64,000 bases of DNA. Source: Streptomyces sp. SA15. GTDB taxonomy: Bacteria > Actinomycetota > Actinomycetes > Streptomycetales > Streptomycetaceae. The first letter of the stretch is position 1. Each line of letters begins with the position of its first letter. Shown here piece after piece: positions 40,062-47,999 of this stretch. The stretch lies in the NCBI RefSeq assembly GCF_002291145.1, contig NZ_NTGE01000017.1:1-64000 (forward strand). Reading direction: 5' to 3'. A program made the translations under genes and the position numbers. Below the pieces are notes generated by a model. The model was not told the DNA's origin. It was given only the letters and a program-made list of their open reading frames with translations, and searched no databases.

Positions 40062-40931
40062 GTGAACCATGACGGTGGAAGCGGCAGGGTGCTCGTCGGC
40101 CTCGACGACACTGCGAACAGCTGGCTCGCCGCGGACTGGGCGGCCGGTGAAGCCGAGTTGCGCGGCGGCATGCTGAGGGTCGTCCACGCCGTTCATGGCA
40201 TCACCGAAGCCGAACTCGAACTCGTCTCCCAGGGCGCCGATCAACAGGTGCTGGACGCGGCCGCCGGTGTGCTGGACGATGCCCGGGCCCGGCTCGCGTC
40301 CGCCCATCCGGGTCTGCGTATCGAGACCGTCCTCGCCCGGGACCATCCGGCCGAGGCCCTTCTGACCGCGGCAGAGGACGCCGACATGCTGGTGGTCGGC
40401 ACGCGTGGGCGAGGCGGATTCGCCGGGCTGCTGCTGGGGTCGGTGAGCCTGAAGGTTGCCGCCCACGCCGCCTGCCCGGTCGTCGTCGCCCGCGGGAACA
40501 CCGAGAGGAAGGCGGCCGACGGCATCGTGGTCGGCGTACGCGATGAGCGGGACGAGGAGGCCGTGCGCTTCGCCCTCGCCGAGGCGGACCTGCTGCGGGC
40601 CCCCGTGCGTGTGGTCCACGCGTGGACACCTCTCACGCACGCGGGCCTGATGGTGCCGCAGGTGGAGGACGTGGACGCGGAACGGCAGGTCCACGCGCGG
40701 GTGCTGAACCACGCGGCCCGGCCCGTCGCGGAGTATCCGCAGGTGCACGTGGACACCGAGCTGGCCGTCGGTTCACCCGCGGCCGTGCTGGTGGAGGCGT
40801 CCGCCGGGGCCGGCCTGCTGGTGCTGCCGCGGCATCCGCCCGCAGGCAGGCTCGGACTGCGCCTGGGCACGGTGGTACACGCCGTGCTGCATCACGCGAG
40901 CTGCCCGGTCGCCGTGGTGCCCGTGCGGTAG
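40062..40931 (+). CDS. Universal stress protein with two Usp domains
   Basis: 289 aa. Domain 1 (about 8-145): VLVGLDDTANSWLAADWAAG and the nucleotide-binding signature VVGTRGRGGFAGLLLGSVSL KVAAHAACPVVVAR (G-2x-G-9x-G-S). Domain 2 (about 150-289): IVVGVRDERDEEAVRFALAE, ending LHHASCPVAVVPVR, where the ATP signature is degenerate (RHPPAGRLGLRLGTVVH). GTG start after GGAGG. Tandem Usp proteins in actinobacteria belong to dormancy and hypoxia regulons; that is inference here. Confidence 0.92.
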   Translation: MNHDGGSGRVLVGLDDTANSWLAADWAAGEAELRGGMLRVVHAVHGITEAELELVSQGADQQVLDAAAGVLDDARARLASAHPGLRIETVLARDHPAEALLTAAEDADMLVVGTRGRGGFAGLLLGSVSLKVAAHAACPVVVARGNTERKAADGIVVGVRDERDEEAVRFALAEADLLRAPVRVVHAWTPLTHAGLMVPQVEDVDAERQVHARVLNHAARPVAEYPQVHVDTELAVGSPAAVLVEASAGAGLLVLPRHPPAGRLGLRLGTVVHAVLHHASCPVAVVPVR

Positions 40932-41109
40932 GGCGGGTGTCTCGCGCAGCTGCTTTTCGGCCCCGACCATGACGTTCACAGGTTCGGTGGCGCAGGACCG
41001 TCGGCTCCGGCGGCCACCCGGGATGACACGGCGAAACAGGCGGTCGGCGGCCATCGCGGCGGGAGCGCCGAGGCACCAGCGAGCCTCCGCAACGATTCAC
41101 GTGCCGTCA

Positions 41110-41270
41110 GATGCCGGGCGGCCAGCGGGTTGTGCTCGGTGGTGAACCCGCCCGCCCGGGCCGGAGACTTCGAGCGTGTCGCCTTCGCGCAGGTCGGCCG
41201 TGATCCAGCTGGACAATCGTCCGTCGGGGACCTGTTTGTCGGCGATGCGCAGTTCGTCGTCTGCGGTGCC
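41110..41270 (-). pseudogene. Fragment of a flavin-type ferredoxin reductase domain
   Basis: Minus-strand frame: TADDELRIADKQVPDGRLSS then WITADLREGDTLEVSGPGG. This is the FAD-binding core of ferredoxin-NADP reductase-like oxidoreductases (K-x-x-x-G-x-x-S-x-W-x-x-D-x-L-x-x-GD-x-L-x-V-x-GP). After a one-base slip the other frame gives GFTTEHNPLAARHLTARES. No start or NAD domain. Debris. Confidence 0.55.
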
Positions 41271-41289
41271 GCTGTCCGAACGCGAACCC

Positions 41290-41643
41290 CGGGTGCGCCT
41301 GACGTCGGTAGACGAGCTGGATGCCGCGCACCTGGTGTTGCACGACATCGACCTCACCGAGTGTCGGTTCGCCGGAGCTGTCCACCTCGACCAGCTGCGG
41401 GTGGACGGATGGTGCACCTTCGCCACCACCCTCACCGGCGCCCGCTGGCACGGGCCGCTTCCCGCATGGTGGAGCGCGCGGAGCACGCTGGCTGAGGAGC
41501 AGGTGCGCAAGTCACTGGAGGACGGCAAGAACGAACCGGATGCGGCCGACTCCTACTACGGCGAGATGGAGATGCGACGCCACGATGTCACCAGACCTGG
41601 AGGCGAGCGGGTGCTGCTGGCCGCTTGTTTTCAGGCGGACTAG
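41290..41643 (+). pseudogene. Remnant of a pentapeptide-repeat membrane protein
   Basis: The frame reads VDELDAAHLVLHDIDLTECR FAGAVHLDQLRVDG (pentapeptide-like L-x-x-x-D-L-x-x-C-x-F pattern), TFATTLTGARWHGPLPAWWS and RSTLAEEQ. It then jumps to VRKSLEDGKNEPDAADSYYG EMEMRRHD before stopping. This matches two separate parts of a known Streptomyces pentapeptide-repeat protein type with the middle deleted and the membrane C-terminus missing. Confidence 0.65.
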
Positions 41644-42184
41644 GGGTGGCTTCCTGTTGTCGCGACCAGTCGCGTTCGTACGCGGCGGGGGTACGTAGTC
41701 GAGGCCGTCATGACGGGTCACCAAAGGCGCGGCCCGCTTCGGCCGGCAGTGCCTGCGGTGTTCCCAGACCGCTTGGGTGACGCCTCGATCCCCGCACGCA
41801 CCGCATTGAATCTCATCGTCCGGTTGCACCGCGGCGGTAACTGATACCTCACATCATCGGTTCGAGCCACATACGCCGGGACCACCACAGGTCGCTGACA
41901 ACTGCCTAGCGTCGAGGGATGTATGCACATTGATCGGCAGATCGGGGGTCAGGTATGGGCAAACGAAAGCGCGCACTCAGCCCTTTCCCATGCCAGGCTG
42001 ACGCGCGGCGGAGGGCTGTACCACTCGGCGATGTTGGTGACGCGGGGTCGTACCACGCGGCCACGAACGCCTCGCCGAGGCAATGCACCTGAGAGGCCCA
42101 TACGCAGTCATGTCTGTCATGCGGGCGGGCCGCCCCGATCGTGGATTCGATGTCGCTGTCCCTTCCAACGCACAGGTGAGGAAC
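41644..42184. other. Region without a supportable gene
   Basis: About 540 bases before the secreted-protein gene. Both strands show only short frames without ribosome sites. It is somewhat less GC-rich toward the right, as expected for the promoter region of the gene at 42185. Confidence 0.45.
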
Positions 42185-42673
42185 ATGGTCCACGCCATAC
42201 GCCGAAAGGTAACGACTGCCCTGACTGTCGCGGCCACCGCCGGCGCCCTTGCAGCAACAGCCACCCCAGCCAGCGCCGCAGACACATGCACGACTGACCA
42301 ATTCCGCTACAACGTTGTCCACTGGCTTGGCCAGCCCACCGCAACGATCACCATCAACGCCAAGAAGTGCGTCGACGCTGAAGGCAATCTCACCAACGAC
42401 AGTGCCGTCACCGCTGTCACGAACACGACGGCTTTCGGCCAAAACGCTCTCGGCGCGTACTGGAAGGACGAGGGAGCGATGACTCCGATCCGCCAGACGC
42501 CCACCTCGCAACTGCTCGACTACAACATCACCTACCAGGTGATCTTCCCACCCAAGGTGGGTGCGCCGATCGCGAGTTACCCGTTCAGTTTTCACGCGAA
42601 CATGACACCGGCCGGGAAGACCACGGTGACTCACGACCAGCCGCATTTCGACTACCGCATCGAACCCGCCTGA
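42185..42673 (+). CDS. Small secreted protein
   Basis: 162 aa. Clear Sec signal peptide: MVHAIRRKVTTALTVAATAG ALAATATPASA with cleavage after ASA (about residue 31). The mature part begins ADTCTTDQFRYNVVHWLGQP and has two cysteines (CTTDQ..., KKC) that could pair; the rest is strand-rich with NITYQVIFPPKVGAPI. ATG 42185 follows AGGTGAGG. Several in-frame starts lie further upstream, but the ribosome site and signal peptide support this one. No domain recognised. Codons are less GC-biased than neighbours. Confidence 0.8.
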   Translation: MVHAIRRKVTTALTVAATAGALAATATPASAADTCTTDQFRYNVVHWLGQPTATITINAKKCVDAEGNLTNDSAVTAVTNTTAFGQNALGAYWKDEGAMTPIRQTPTSQLLDYNITYQVIFPPKVGAPIASYPFSFHANMTPAGKTTVTHDQPHFDYRIEPA

Positions 42674-42874
42674 CGGTGCCCACGGTCGCTCCGCGTCGGC
42701 ACGCAACGCCCCTCGCCCGCCGCCCCCGCGGCGCGCCCATGCCACTCAACTGCGGTGACCGTTCCCGCCAGCCGAGTCCCGCGGAACCTGGATGCCGTCC
42801 CGGGCGGAGTTCTCCGCCTGGTCCAGGGTCCGCCACGCGTCACGCGCGTTGTCGCGTTCGAGGACTGAAAAGGG

Positions 42875-42908
42875 GACGTGGGCCCCTGCTCGAACAGGAG
42901 CCCACGTC
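42875..42908. terminator. Hairpin terminator
   Basis: 14-bp stem with one mismatch (GACGTGGGCCCCTG / CAGGAGCCCACGTC) and loop CTCGAA. On the minus strand it is followed by CCCTTTTC, so it can end the Rhs-tail operon; it also sits downstream of the secreted-protein gene on the plus strand. Confidence 0.8.
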
Positions 42909-42927
42909 ATTTACAGGAGGACTTGGG

Positions 42928-43146
42928 TCATCGCTCGGAAGCGTCCGGAGCGGAGGCCCCGTTCGCCTTCCGATAGCGCACGATGTCCCTACCGGTGGTG
43001 ATCGCGACACTCAGGAACGCCGCCAGGAAGAGGGTGGCCGGCTTGTACTGGCTGCCGGTGATGAGCAGTATGCCCATACCACCCGCCGCGACGCCCATGG
43101 CCGCTTCCAACCCGAGCACTGTTCGGCTCAGGACACGGCGTCTCAT
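42928..43146 (-). CDS. Small two-helix membrane protein (candidate immunity protein)
   Basis: 72 aa. Two membrane segments: VLGLEAAMGVAAGGMGILLI and ATLFLAAFLSVAITTG, with a basic N-terminus (MRRRVLSR) and a charged tail (RDIVRYRKANGASAPDASER). The ATG overlaps the stop of the upstream Rhs tail by four bases (ATGA), so translation is coupled. Position directly after an Rhs C-terminal tip is where immunity genes sit; function is otherwise unknown. Followed by a terminator at 42875-42908. Confidence 0.7.
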   Translation of the reverse strand: MRRRVLSRTVLGLEAAMGVAAGGMGILLITGSQYKPATLFLAAFLSVAITTGRDIVRYRKANGASAPDASER

Positions 43147-44300
43147 CGTCTGCACCTCTCCACCCAGGCAACGGGTGGCCCGGCCCACTTGATCCTATAG
43201 CTGAACATATGCTTGCGACCGTAGAACTCGACGGCAATGCACTTGCCCTTGTACACCGCGTATCCGGCCACCAGGAACACGTACATCGAGTACGCCTCGA
43301 CGGCGATCCACACCGCCCTGACGTAGATGTTCTTCACCCACTCCCGGGCCCACCAGAGCACGGTGAAGATGGAGCCGGACCACCATGCGACCGTTGCCGT
43401 CTCACTCTTGTTGAGGTGGAGGGTCACCCACCATACGGGTGACCACCAGCTGTCGGAGTGGCTGCCCACGCGGACGGCACCGCTCAGGTCCGCGCAGTTG
43501 ACAGGATCGCCGGCGCAGTAGTCGTAGGCGTTGGCGTTGCCGCCCGGGACGGGGTCCGTCTGCAGGAAGCGGCCGCTGGTCGAGTCGTAGAGGCGCACCC
43601 CCATCAGGACGGCGCCGGTGGCAGTGTCCGAGGAACGCTGTTGACCGCCCAGCCAGCTGTTCCTGGCGACGACCGTGCTGTCCTCGGGGGTGCCGTACTC
43701 GTCGTATGCCGATGCGGTCGGAGCCGTCCCGCCGAGGGGCAGTTGGACGGTGACGTCACCGTGGATGTTCGTCATCTCCACAGCGGTGCCGCTCGTGGCG
43801 CCGCTCACGGCGGTGAGTTTGCCGTCGATGCCCTGCACGTAGCGGGTGATGGTGCCGCTGCCGTCCTCGGCCGTCCAGAGGGGGCTGTCGCTGTCGTTGC
43901 CGTAGTGGTCGACCTTGGAGCCGGTTTCGGTCCAGGTGCCACCGCTGTTGGACTCGGTGGTCCGGGCCGCCAGGCGGCCGGCCGCGTCGAGCGCCCATGT
44001 CTGGCGGCTCATGCCGTCGGCGGAGGTCTGCTGGCGGACCAGGTCGTTGGCGTAGTAGCCGATGGTCGCGCCGGACGCCTGGGTGGTGGTCCGGCCGAAC
44101 GCGTCGTAGACCGTACCGGAGGTGACCAGCCGGGCCGCGCTGTCGTAGGAGGAGGCGGTGCTGGTGGCTCCGGTGCTGGTACAGGCCGCGCCGATGTCGC
44201 TGGTGGAGGTGGCGAGGGCGGTGCGGTTGCTGTCGTCGTCGAAGGTGTAGGCGTTCGATCCCCCAGGGTCATGGGTGTGGTGATGGGGCGCCACCGCTGC
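43143..44300 (-). pseudogene. 5'-truncated Rhs/YD-repeat protein with membrane-type C-terminal tip
   Basis: The recognisable Rhs sequence starts at about NAYTFDDDSNRTALATSTSD and runs through YD-repeats (VYDAFGRTTTQASGATIGYY, SRQTWALDAAGRLAARTTES) to the core end GVRLYDSTSGRFLQTDPVPG GNANAYDYC. The last about 110 residues form a tip with hydrophobic stretches (ATVAWWSGSIFTVLWWA; VWIAVEAYSMYVFLVAGYAV) and many Trp. The frame is open back to 44522 but that part is an out-of-frame reading of the penicillin-binding protein gene. The N-terminal Rhs shell and signal are missing, so only a C-terminal remnant is left. The intact tip and coupled downstream gene could still be expressed. Confidence 0.75.
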
Positions 44301-46758
44301 CTTGTTCGCCGCCTCCTGGGCCGAAGAGGCCGCCTGGCGGACCGGGGCTGGTCGCCGAGGGGGAAGGTGTGGCGGCGGTGGGGGAGGTGCACCCGCCAGG
44401 GATGTCGCTGCACGGCGTGAGGGATGGGGACGGTGCGGGTGTGCTGGGTGAAGGAGCGCTTGAGGGACTCTCGGTAGGAGATGTCGAGGGGGTGGGGGAC
44501 GGCGCACCGTTCTCGTCGGCACCCTTGCCGAGGGAAGGTGCAGGCGGGAAGGGCTTCACTGGCTGGCCCTGGAGCGCGGCGGACATGTAGCCGAGCCACA
44601 CTTGGGTGGGCATGTCCGCTCCGAAGACCTTGCTGTAGCCGCCGACCCCCGACATGGACTTCAGGCCCGAGTTGCCGGAGCCCTCCTTGAACATCGTGAC
44701 CGCCGTGGACAGCTGCGGGGTGTAGCCGATGAACCAGGCGGACTTGTAGTCGTCCGTTGTGCCGGTCTTGCCGGCGGCGGGGCGTCCGAGGGCCAGGGCG
44801 TTGGTTCCGGTGCCGTGCTGGACCACGTCCTGCAGCACGTTCGTGATGGTGTCGGCGGTCGAGGCGGGCATGGATTGCGTGCCGGCGGGCGGGGTGAACC
44901 CCGGCAGCCGCCGGCCACCGTCGAGCACCTTGGTGACCGAGTAGGGCTCGTGGTGAACTCCGCTGTCGGCGAAGGTGCCGTAGGCGTCGGCCATGCGGAT
45001 GGCCGACGGCGTGGAGGTGCCGATGTAGAAGCCGGCGGTGTCGTACTGGAGGCTGCCGCGCAGCAGGCCGGCCGCCAGCGCCTCGTTCTCCACGTTGTCG
45101 TACCCGACGTACTCGCCCAGCTGGACGAAGGGCGTGTTGACCGACTGCTCCATGGCCTTGCGCAGGGTGATGTAACCCCACTTGGTGGGGACGTCGTTCT
45201 GCTGATGGAGCAGCCCGGTGGGGTCGCTGCCGTCCGGCAGGTACTGCCCCTGCTGGTTCTTGATCTCGATGCCGTCGTCGCCGTCGAACATGCTCTCCGG
45301 CGTGATCGGCGACGGCGGCTGCCCGGGGGAGAGGACCGCGCCGTGGTCCAGGGCGGCGGCGAGGTCGAAGGGCTTGAAGGTGGAACCGACCGGCACGCCC
45401 GAGCTGTCGGCATTGTCGGTGTAGTGGCCCTTGTTCCAGCCGTCACCGCCGTACAGGGCGACGATCGCCCCGGTGGCCGGGTCGACGGAGGAGGCCCCGA
45501 CCTGTACGTTGCGGTCCGCCGGCCGGTTCTTGGGGTCCAGGTGCTGCTTGCGCATCTTGGCCACGGAGGAGCTCAGTTCGGCGACCTGGTTCTTGTCGAA
45601 CGTGGTGTAGATCTGGTAGCCGCCCTGATTGAGCTGCTGTTCGGTGATGGACGAGTGCTGCTCGACGTACTGCTGGGCGGTTTGGACCAGGTAGCCGAGC
45701 TGGCCGCTCGTCGAGCCGGAGGCGGTCATCGGTTTCGGCACCGGGAAGCCCTTACGCAGATAGGTCTGTTCCTGCGTGGCGCTCAACTTGCCGATAGTGG
45801 CCATCCGCGCCAATACGTACTTCCAGCGGGCGGTGGCCTGGGAGCGGGCCTGCGGGTCGTCGGCGTTCATCATCACGCTCGGCTCGTTCACCGTGGCGGC
45901 CAGGAACGCTCCCTGGCTGACGTTCAGCTTCTCCACGGGAAGGTGGTAGTACGCCTGGGAGGCGGCCTCGATGCCGTAAGCGCCGCGGCCGTAGTAGTTG
46001 CTGTTCAGATAGCCCTGCAGGATCTGCTGCTTGCTGAGACTGTTGCCGATCTTCAAAGAGATCATGATCTCCTTGAACTTGCGTGACAGGGTCTGGTCCT
46101 GGCTGAGGTAGGCGTTCTTCACGAACTGCTGCGTGATGGTCGACCCGGACTGCACCTGGCCGCCGTCAGCCATGTGGTAAAGCGCCCGGAGAATGCCCTG
46201 CGGGTCGACGCCCGGGTCGGTGTAGAAGGACGCGTTCTCCGCCGCGAGGAAGTCCCACTGCACATCGGACGGAATCTGCGACAGGCTCACGTTCTGCCGG
46301 TTCACCTGGCCCACGCTGGCCATCTGCGAACCGTCCGACCAGTAGTACACGTTGTTCTGCAGCTGGGCGCTCGGGTTGACGCTCGGGATCGACACCGACG
46401 CGTAGGCGAAGCCGATCGCGGCGGCCATGCCGCCGAAGGACAGCACGAAGACGGTCAACAGTTGCTTCCAGGACGGCAGCCAGCGCCGCACACCGCGCCT
46501 GCCCGCCCGCGGAAAGTCGATCAGCCGCCGCTTCCCGGGCGCCCCGCGCCGGGAGGGGGCGGCCGGACGCACGCCCGGGCCGCGCCCTGCCGACTTCCCG
46601 CGCGACGAGCGCCGGTTCGCCGTCTGGGCGGCCCGGCGCATCTCCGCTCGGGTCATCCGGGGCTGCTCGCTCGCAGGCGCCCTCTCCTCCTGCCCTGGAG
46701 AGGGCTCGGAATGACCCCAGGGCTCCCGCGAAGGAGGCCGGCTACGGTAATCGCTCAT
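44269..46758 (-). CDS. Bifunctional penicillin-binding protein (class A)
   Basis: 829 aa. Cytoplasmic basic N-terminus, one membrane helix (LLTVFVLSFGGMAAAIGFAY, about 98-120). GT51 transglycosylase: AAENASFYTDPGVDPQGILR, the catalytic Glu in AENASF, and GSTITQQFVKNAYLSQDQTL. Transpeptidase: S-x-x-K in VGSTFKPFDLA, S-x-N in MEQSVNTPF and KTGTTDDYKSAW. The C-terminal tail (about 750-829) is Pro/Ser-rich and likely exposed outside. ATG 46756-46758 was chosen (MSDYRSR) after AGCAAGG. It synthesises and crosslinks peptidoglycan. The last codons abut the Rhs remnant, so the natural C-terminus may have been altered. Confidence 0.93.
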   Translation of the reverse strand: MSDYRSRPPSREPWGHSEPSPGQEERAPASEQPRMTRAEMRRAAQTANRRSSRGKSAGRGPGVRPAAPSRRGAPGKRRLIDFPRAGRRGVRRWLPSWKQLLTVFVLSFGGMAAAIGFAYASVSIPSVNPSAQLQNNVYYWSDGSQMASVGQVNRQNVSLSQIPSDVQWDFLAAENASFYTDPGVDPQGILRALYHMADGGQVQSGSTITQQFVKNAYLSQDQTLSRKFKEIMISLKIGNSLSKQQILQGYLNSNYYGRGAYGIEAASQAYYHLPVEKLNVSQGAFLAATVNEPSVMMNADDPQARSQATARWKYVLARMATIGKLSATQEQTYLRKGFPVPKPMTASGSTSGQLGYLVQTAQQYVEQHSSITEQQLNQGGYQIYTTFDKNQVAELSSSVAKMRKQHLDPKNRPADRNVQVGASSVDPATGAIVALYGGDGWNKGHYTDNADSSGVPVGSTFKPFDLAAALDHGAVLSPGQPPSPITPESMFDGDDGIEIKNQQGQYLPDGSDPTGLLHQQNDVPTKWGYITLRKAMEQSVNTPFVQLGEYVGYDNVENEALAAGLLRGSLQYDTAGFYIGTSTPSAIRMADAYGTFADSGVHHEPYSVTKVLDGGRRLPGFTPPAGTQSMPASTADTITNVLQDVVQHGTGTNALALGRPAAGKTGTTDDYKSAWFIGYTPQLSTAVTMFKEGSGNSGLKSMSGVGGYSKVFGADMPTQVWLGYMSAALQGQPVKPFPPAPSLGKGADENGAPSPTPSTSPTESPSSAPSPSTPAPSPSLTPCSDIPGGCTSPTAATPSPSATSPGPPGGLFGPGGGEQGSGGAPSPHP

Positions 46759-47144
46759 CCTTGCTGCCTTCAGTGAGATGCGCATGCCGGAGTCGGTCCT
46801 CCGGCACTGTTGGCGCCCCCGCCCCTGCGGTGGTTGCGGCGGAAGCCCGGGGTACGGGTACGGCCCCAAGGCCCGGCGCGACAGTTGCACGCGTTCCTTG
46901 CCATAAGAGGCGTAATAGCCCGGTTCCGTTGCCTGCCGTAGTCGGCCGAACGGCTCAGCCGAGTGAACGGCCCGCTGGAGACCACCGGTACCACCCGCCG
47001 CACACCGCTTACCAGCGCATCGGCCACCGTGTTCAGGTTGTGTTCAGGTTCGGACGAGCCTTGGGCAACTCAAGCACCAGAAGCGCCAAAACTCCGGCAA
47101 AGGGGTCTGGGGCAACGGCCGGGCACCATGCCATCGTGCCTGCC
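46759..47144. other. Divergent control region between PBP and COG4705 genes
   Basis: 386 gene-free bases. It contains the direct repeat at 47033-47051 (own entry). No other motif was recognised. Confidence 0.6.
47033..47051 (+). promoter_or_regulatory. 11-bp-period direct repeat (response-regulator-type site), copy 1
   Basis: TCAGGTTGTGTTCAGGTTC: two TCAGGTT units 11 bp apart, the spacing used by OmpR/PhoB-type regulators. It is 94 bases before the COG4705 gene at 47145. A copy with one difference lies before the second COG4705 gene (54928-54946). Confidence 0.65.
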
Positions 47145-47999
47145 ATGACGACAGATCACCTCACGCACAACCGGCCCCCGGGCCACGTACGACACGCGGC
47201 GAGCAAGGTGCCGGAGGTGACCGTCTACTTCTGGATCATCAAGGTGCTGACGACCGGCATGGGCGAGACGGCCTCCGATTTTCTGGCGCATGTGCTCGGC
47301 CCGATTCCTGCTGTCGGTCTCGGGGGTATCGCCCTGGTGGCTGCTCTGGCGGTGCAGTTCGCCGTCCGGCGGTACGTGGCCTGGATCTACTGGACGGCGA
47401 TCGTCATGGTCAGCGTGTTCGGCACGATGGCCGCCGACGTCCTGCACGTCGGCCTCGGTGTGCCTTATACGCTCTCGACCCCGTTCTTCATGGCCGCGCT
47501 GGCCGCCGTCTTCGCCCTCTGGTACCGCAGCGAGCGCACCCTGTCCATCCACAGCATCCACACCCGGCGCCGCGAGAGCTTCTACTGGGCCGCCGTGCTC
47601 GCCACGTTCGCGCTGGGCACCGCCGCGGGCGATCTCACTGCCACGATCGGCCTCGGCTACCTGGGCTCCGCGGCCCTGTACGCCGCGGCGATCGCCGTTC
47701 CGGCCGTCGCTCACCGCTGGGGCAGCTTGAACGCGGTGGCCGCGTTCTGGGCGGCGTACGTCATCACCCGTCCGCTCGGCGCCTCCGTGGCCGACTGGAT
47801 GGCCGTCAGCCACGGCCGAGGTGGACTGAACCTGGGTCTGGGGCCGGTCACGTTGTCCTGGACGGTGGCGATCCTCGGTTTCGTCGGTTATCTGGCCGTC
47901 TCGCGCAAGGACATCCAGCACGACCTCATGCCGCGATGCCGCACGGACCGGGCATGGCTTTCGAACCGGGCGGCCGCCGTCACCCGGCAGGGAGGCTGA
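47145..47999 (+). CDS. COG4705-type integral membrane protein
   Basis: 284 aa with about eight membrane helices. Signature: NKVPE/SKVPEVTVYFWIIKVLTTG, MGETASDF, ALWYRSERTLSIHSIHTRRR and ESFYWAAVLATFALGTAAGD L, AYVITRPLGASVADW. The two E-T-A/D and G-T-A-A-G-D motifs repeat in each half, suggesting an internal duplication. Function unknown (COG4705, often annotated membrane-anchored protein). It converges with the histidine kinase gene, overlapping by 20 bases. A paralogue lies at 54053-54907. Confidence 0.88.
   Translation: MTTDHLTHNRPPGHVRHAASKVPEVTVYFWIIKVLTTGMGETASDFLAHVLGPIPAVGLGGIALVAALAVQFAVRRYVAWIYWTAIVMVSVFGTMAADVLHVGLGVPYTLSTPFFMAALAAVFALWYRSERTLSIHSIHTRRRESFYWAAVLATFALGTAAGDLTATIGLGYLGSAALYAAAIAVPAVAHRWGSLNAVAAFWAAYVITRPLGASVADWMAVSHGRGGLNLGLGPVTLSWTVAILGFVGYLAVSRKDIQHDLMPRCRTDRAWLSNRAAAVTRQGG

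Noticed and set aside
41512..41829. Minus-strand frame with Cys/His spacing (CGACGDRGVTQAVWEHRRHC)
   Set aside because: Largely antisense to the pentapeptide relic, no start signal; the apparent zinc motif is probably chance.
44602..46086. 494-aa plus-strand frame opposite the PBP
   Set aside because: Antisense shadow; the PBP frame contains all catalytic motifs in order.
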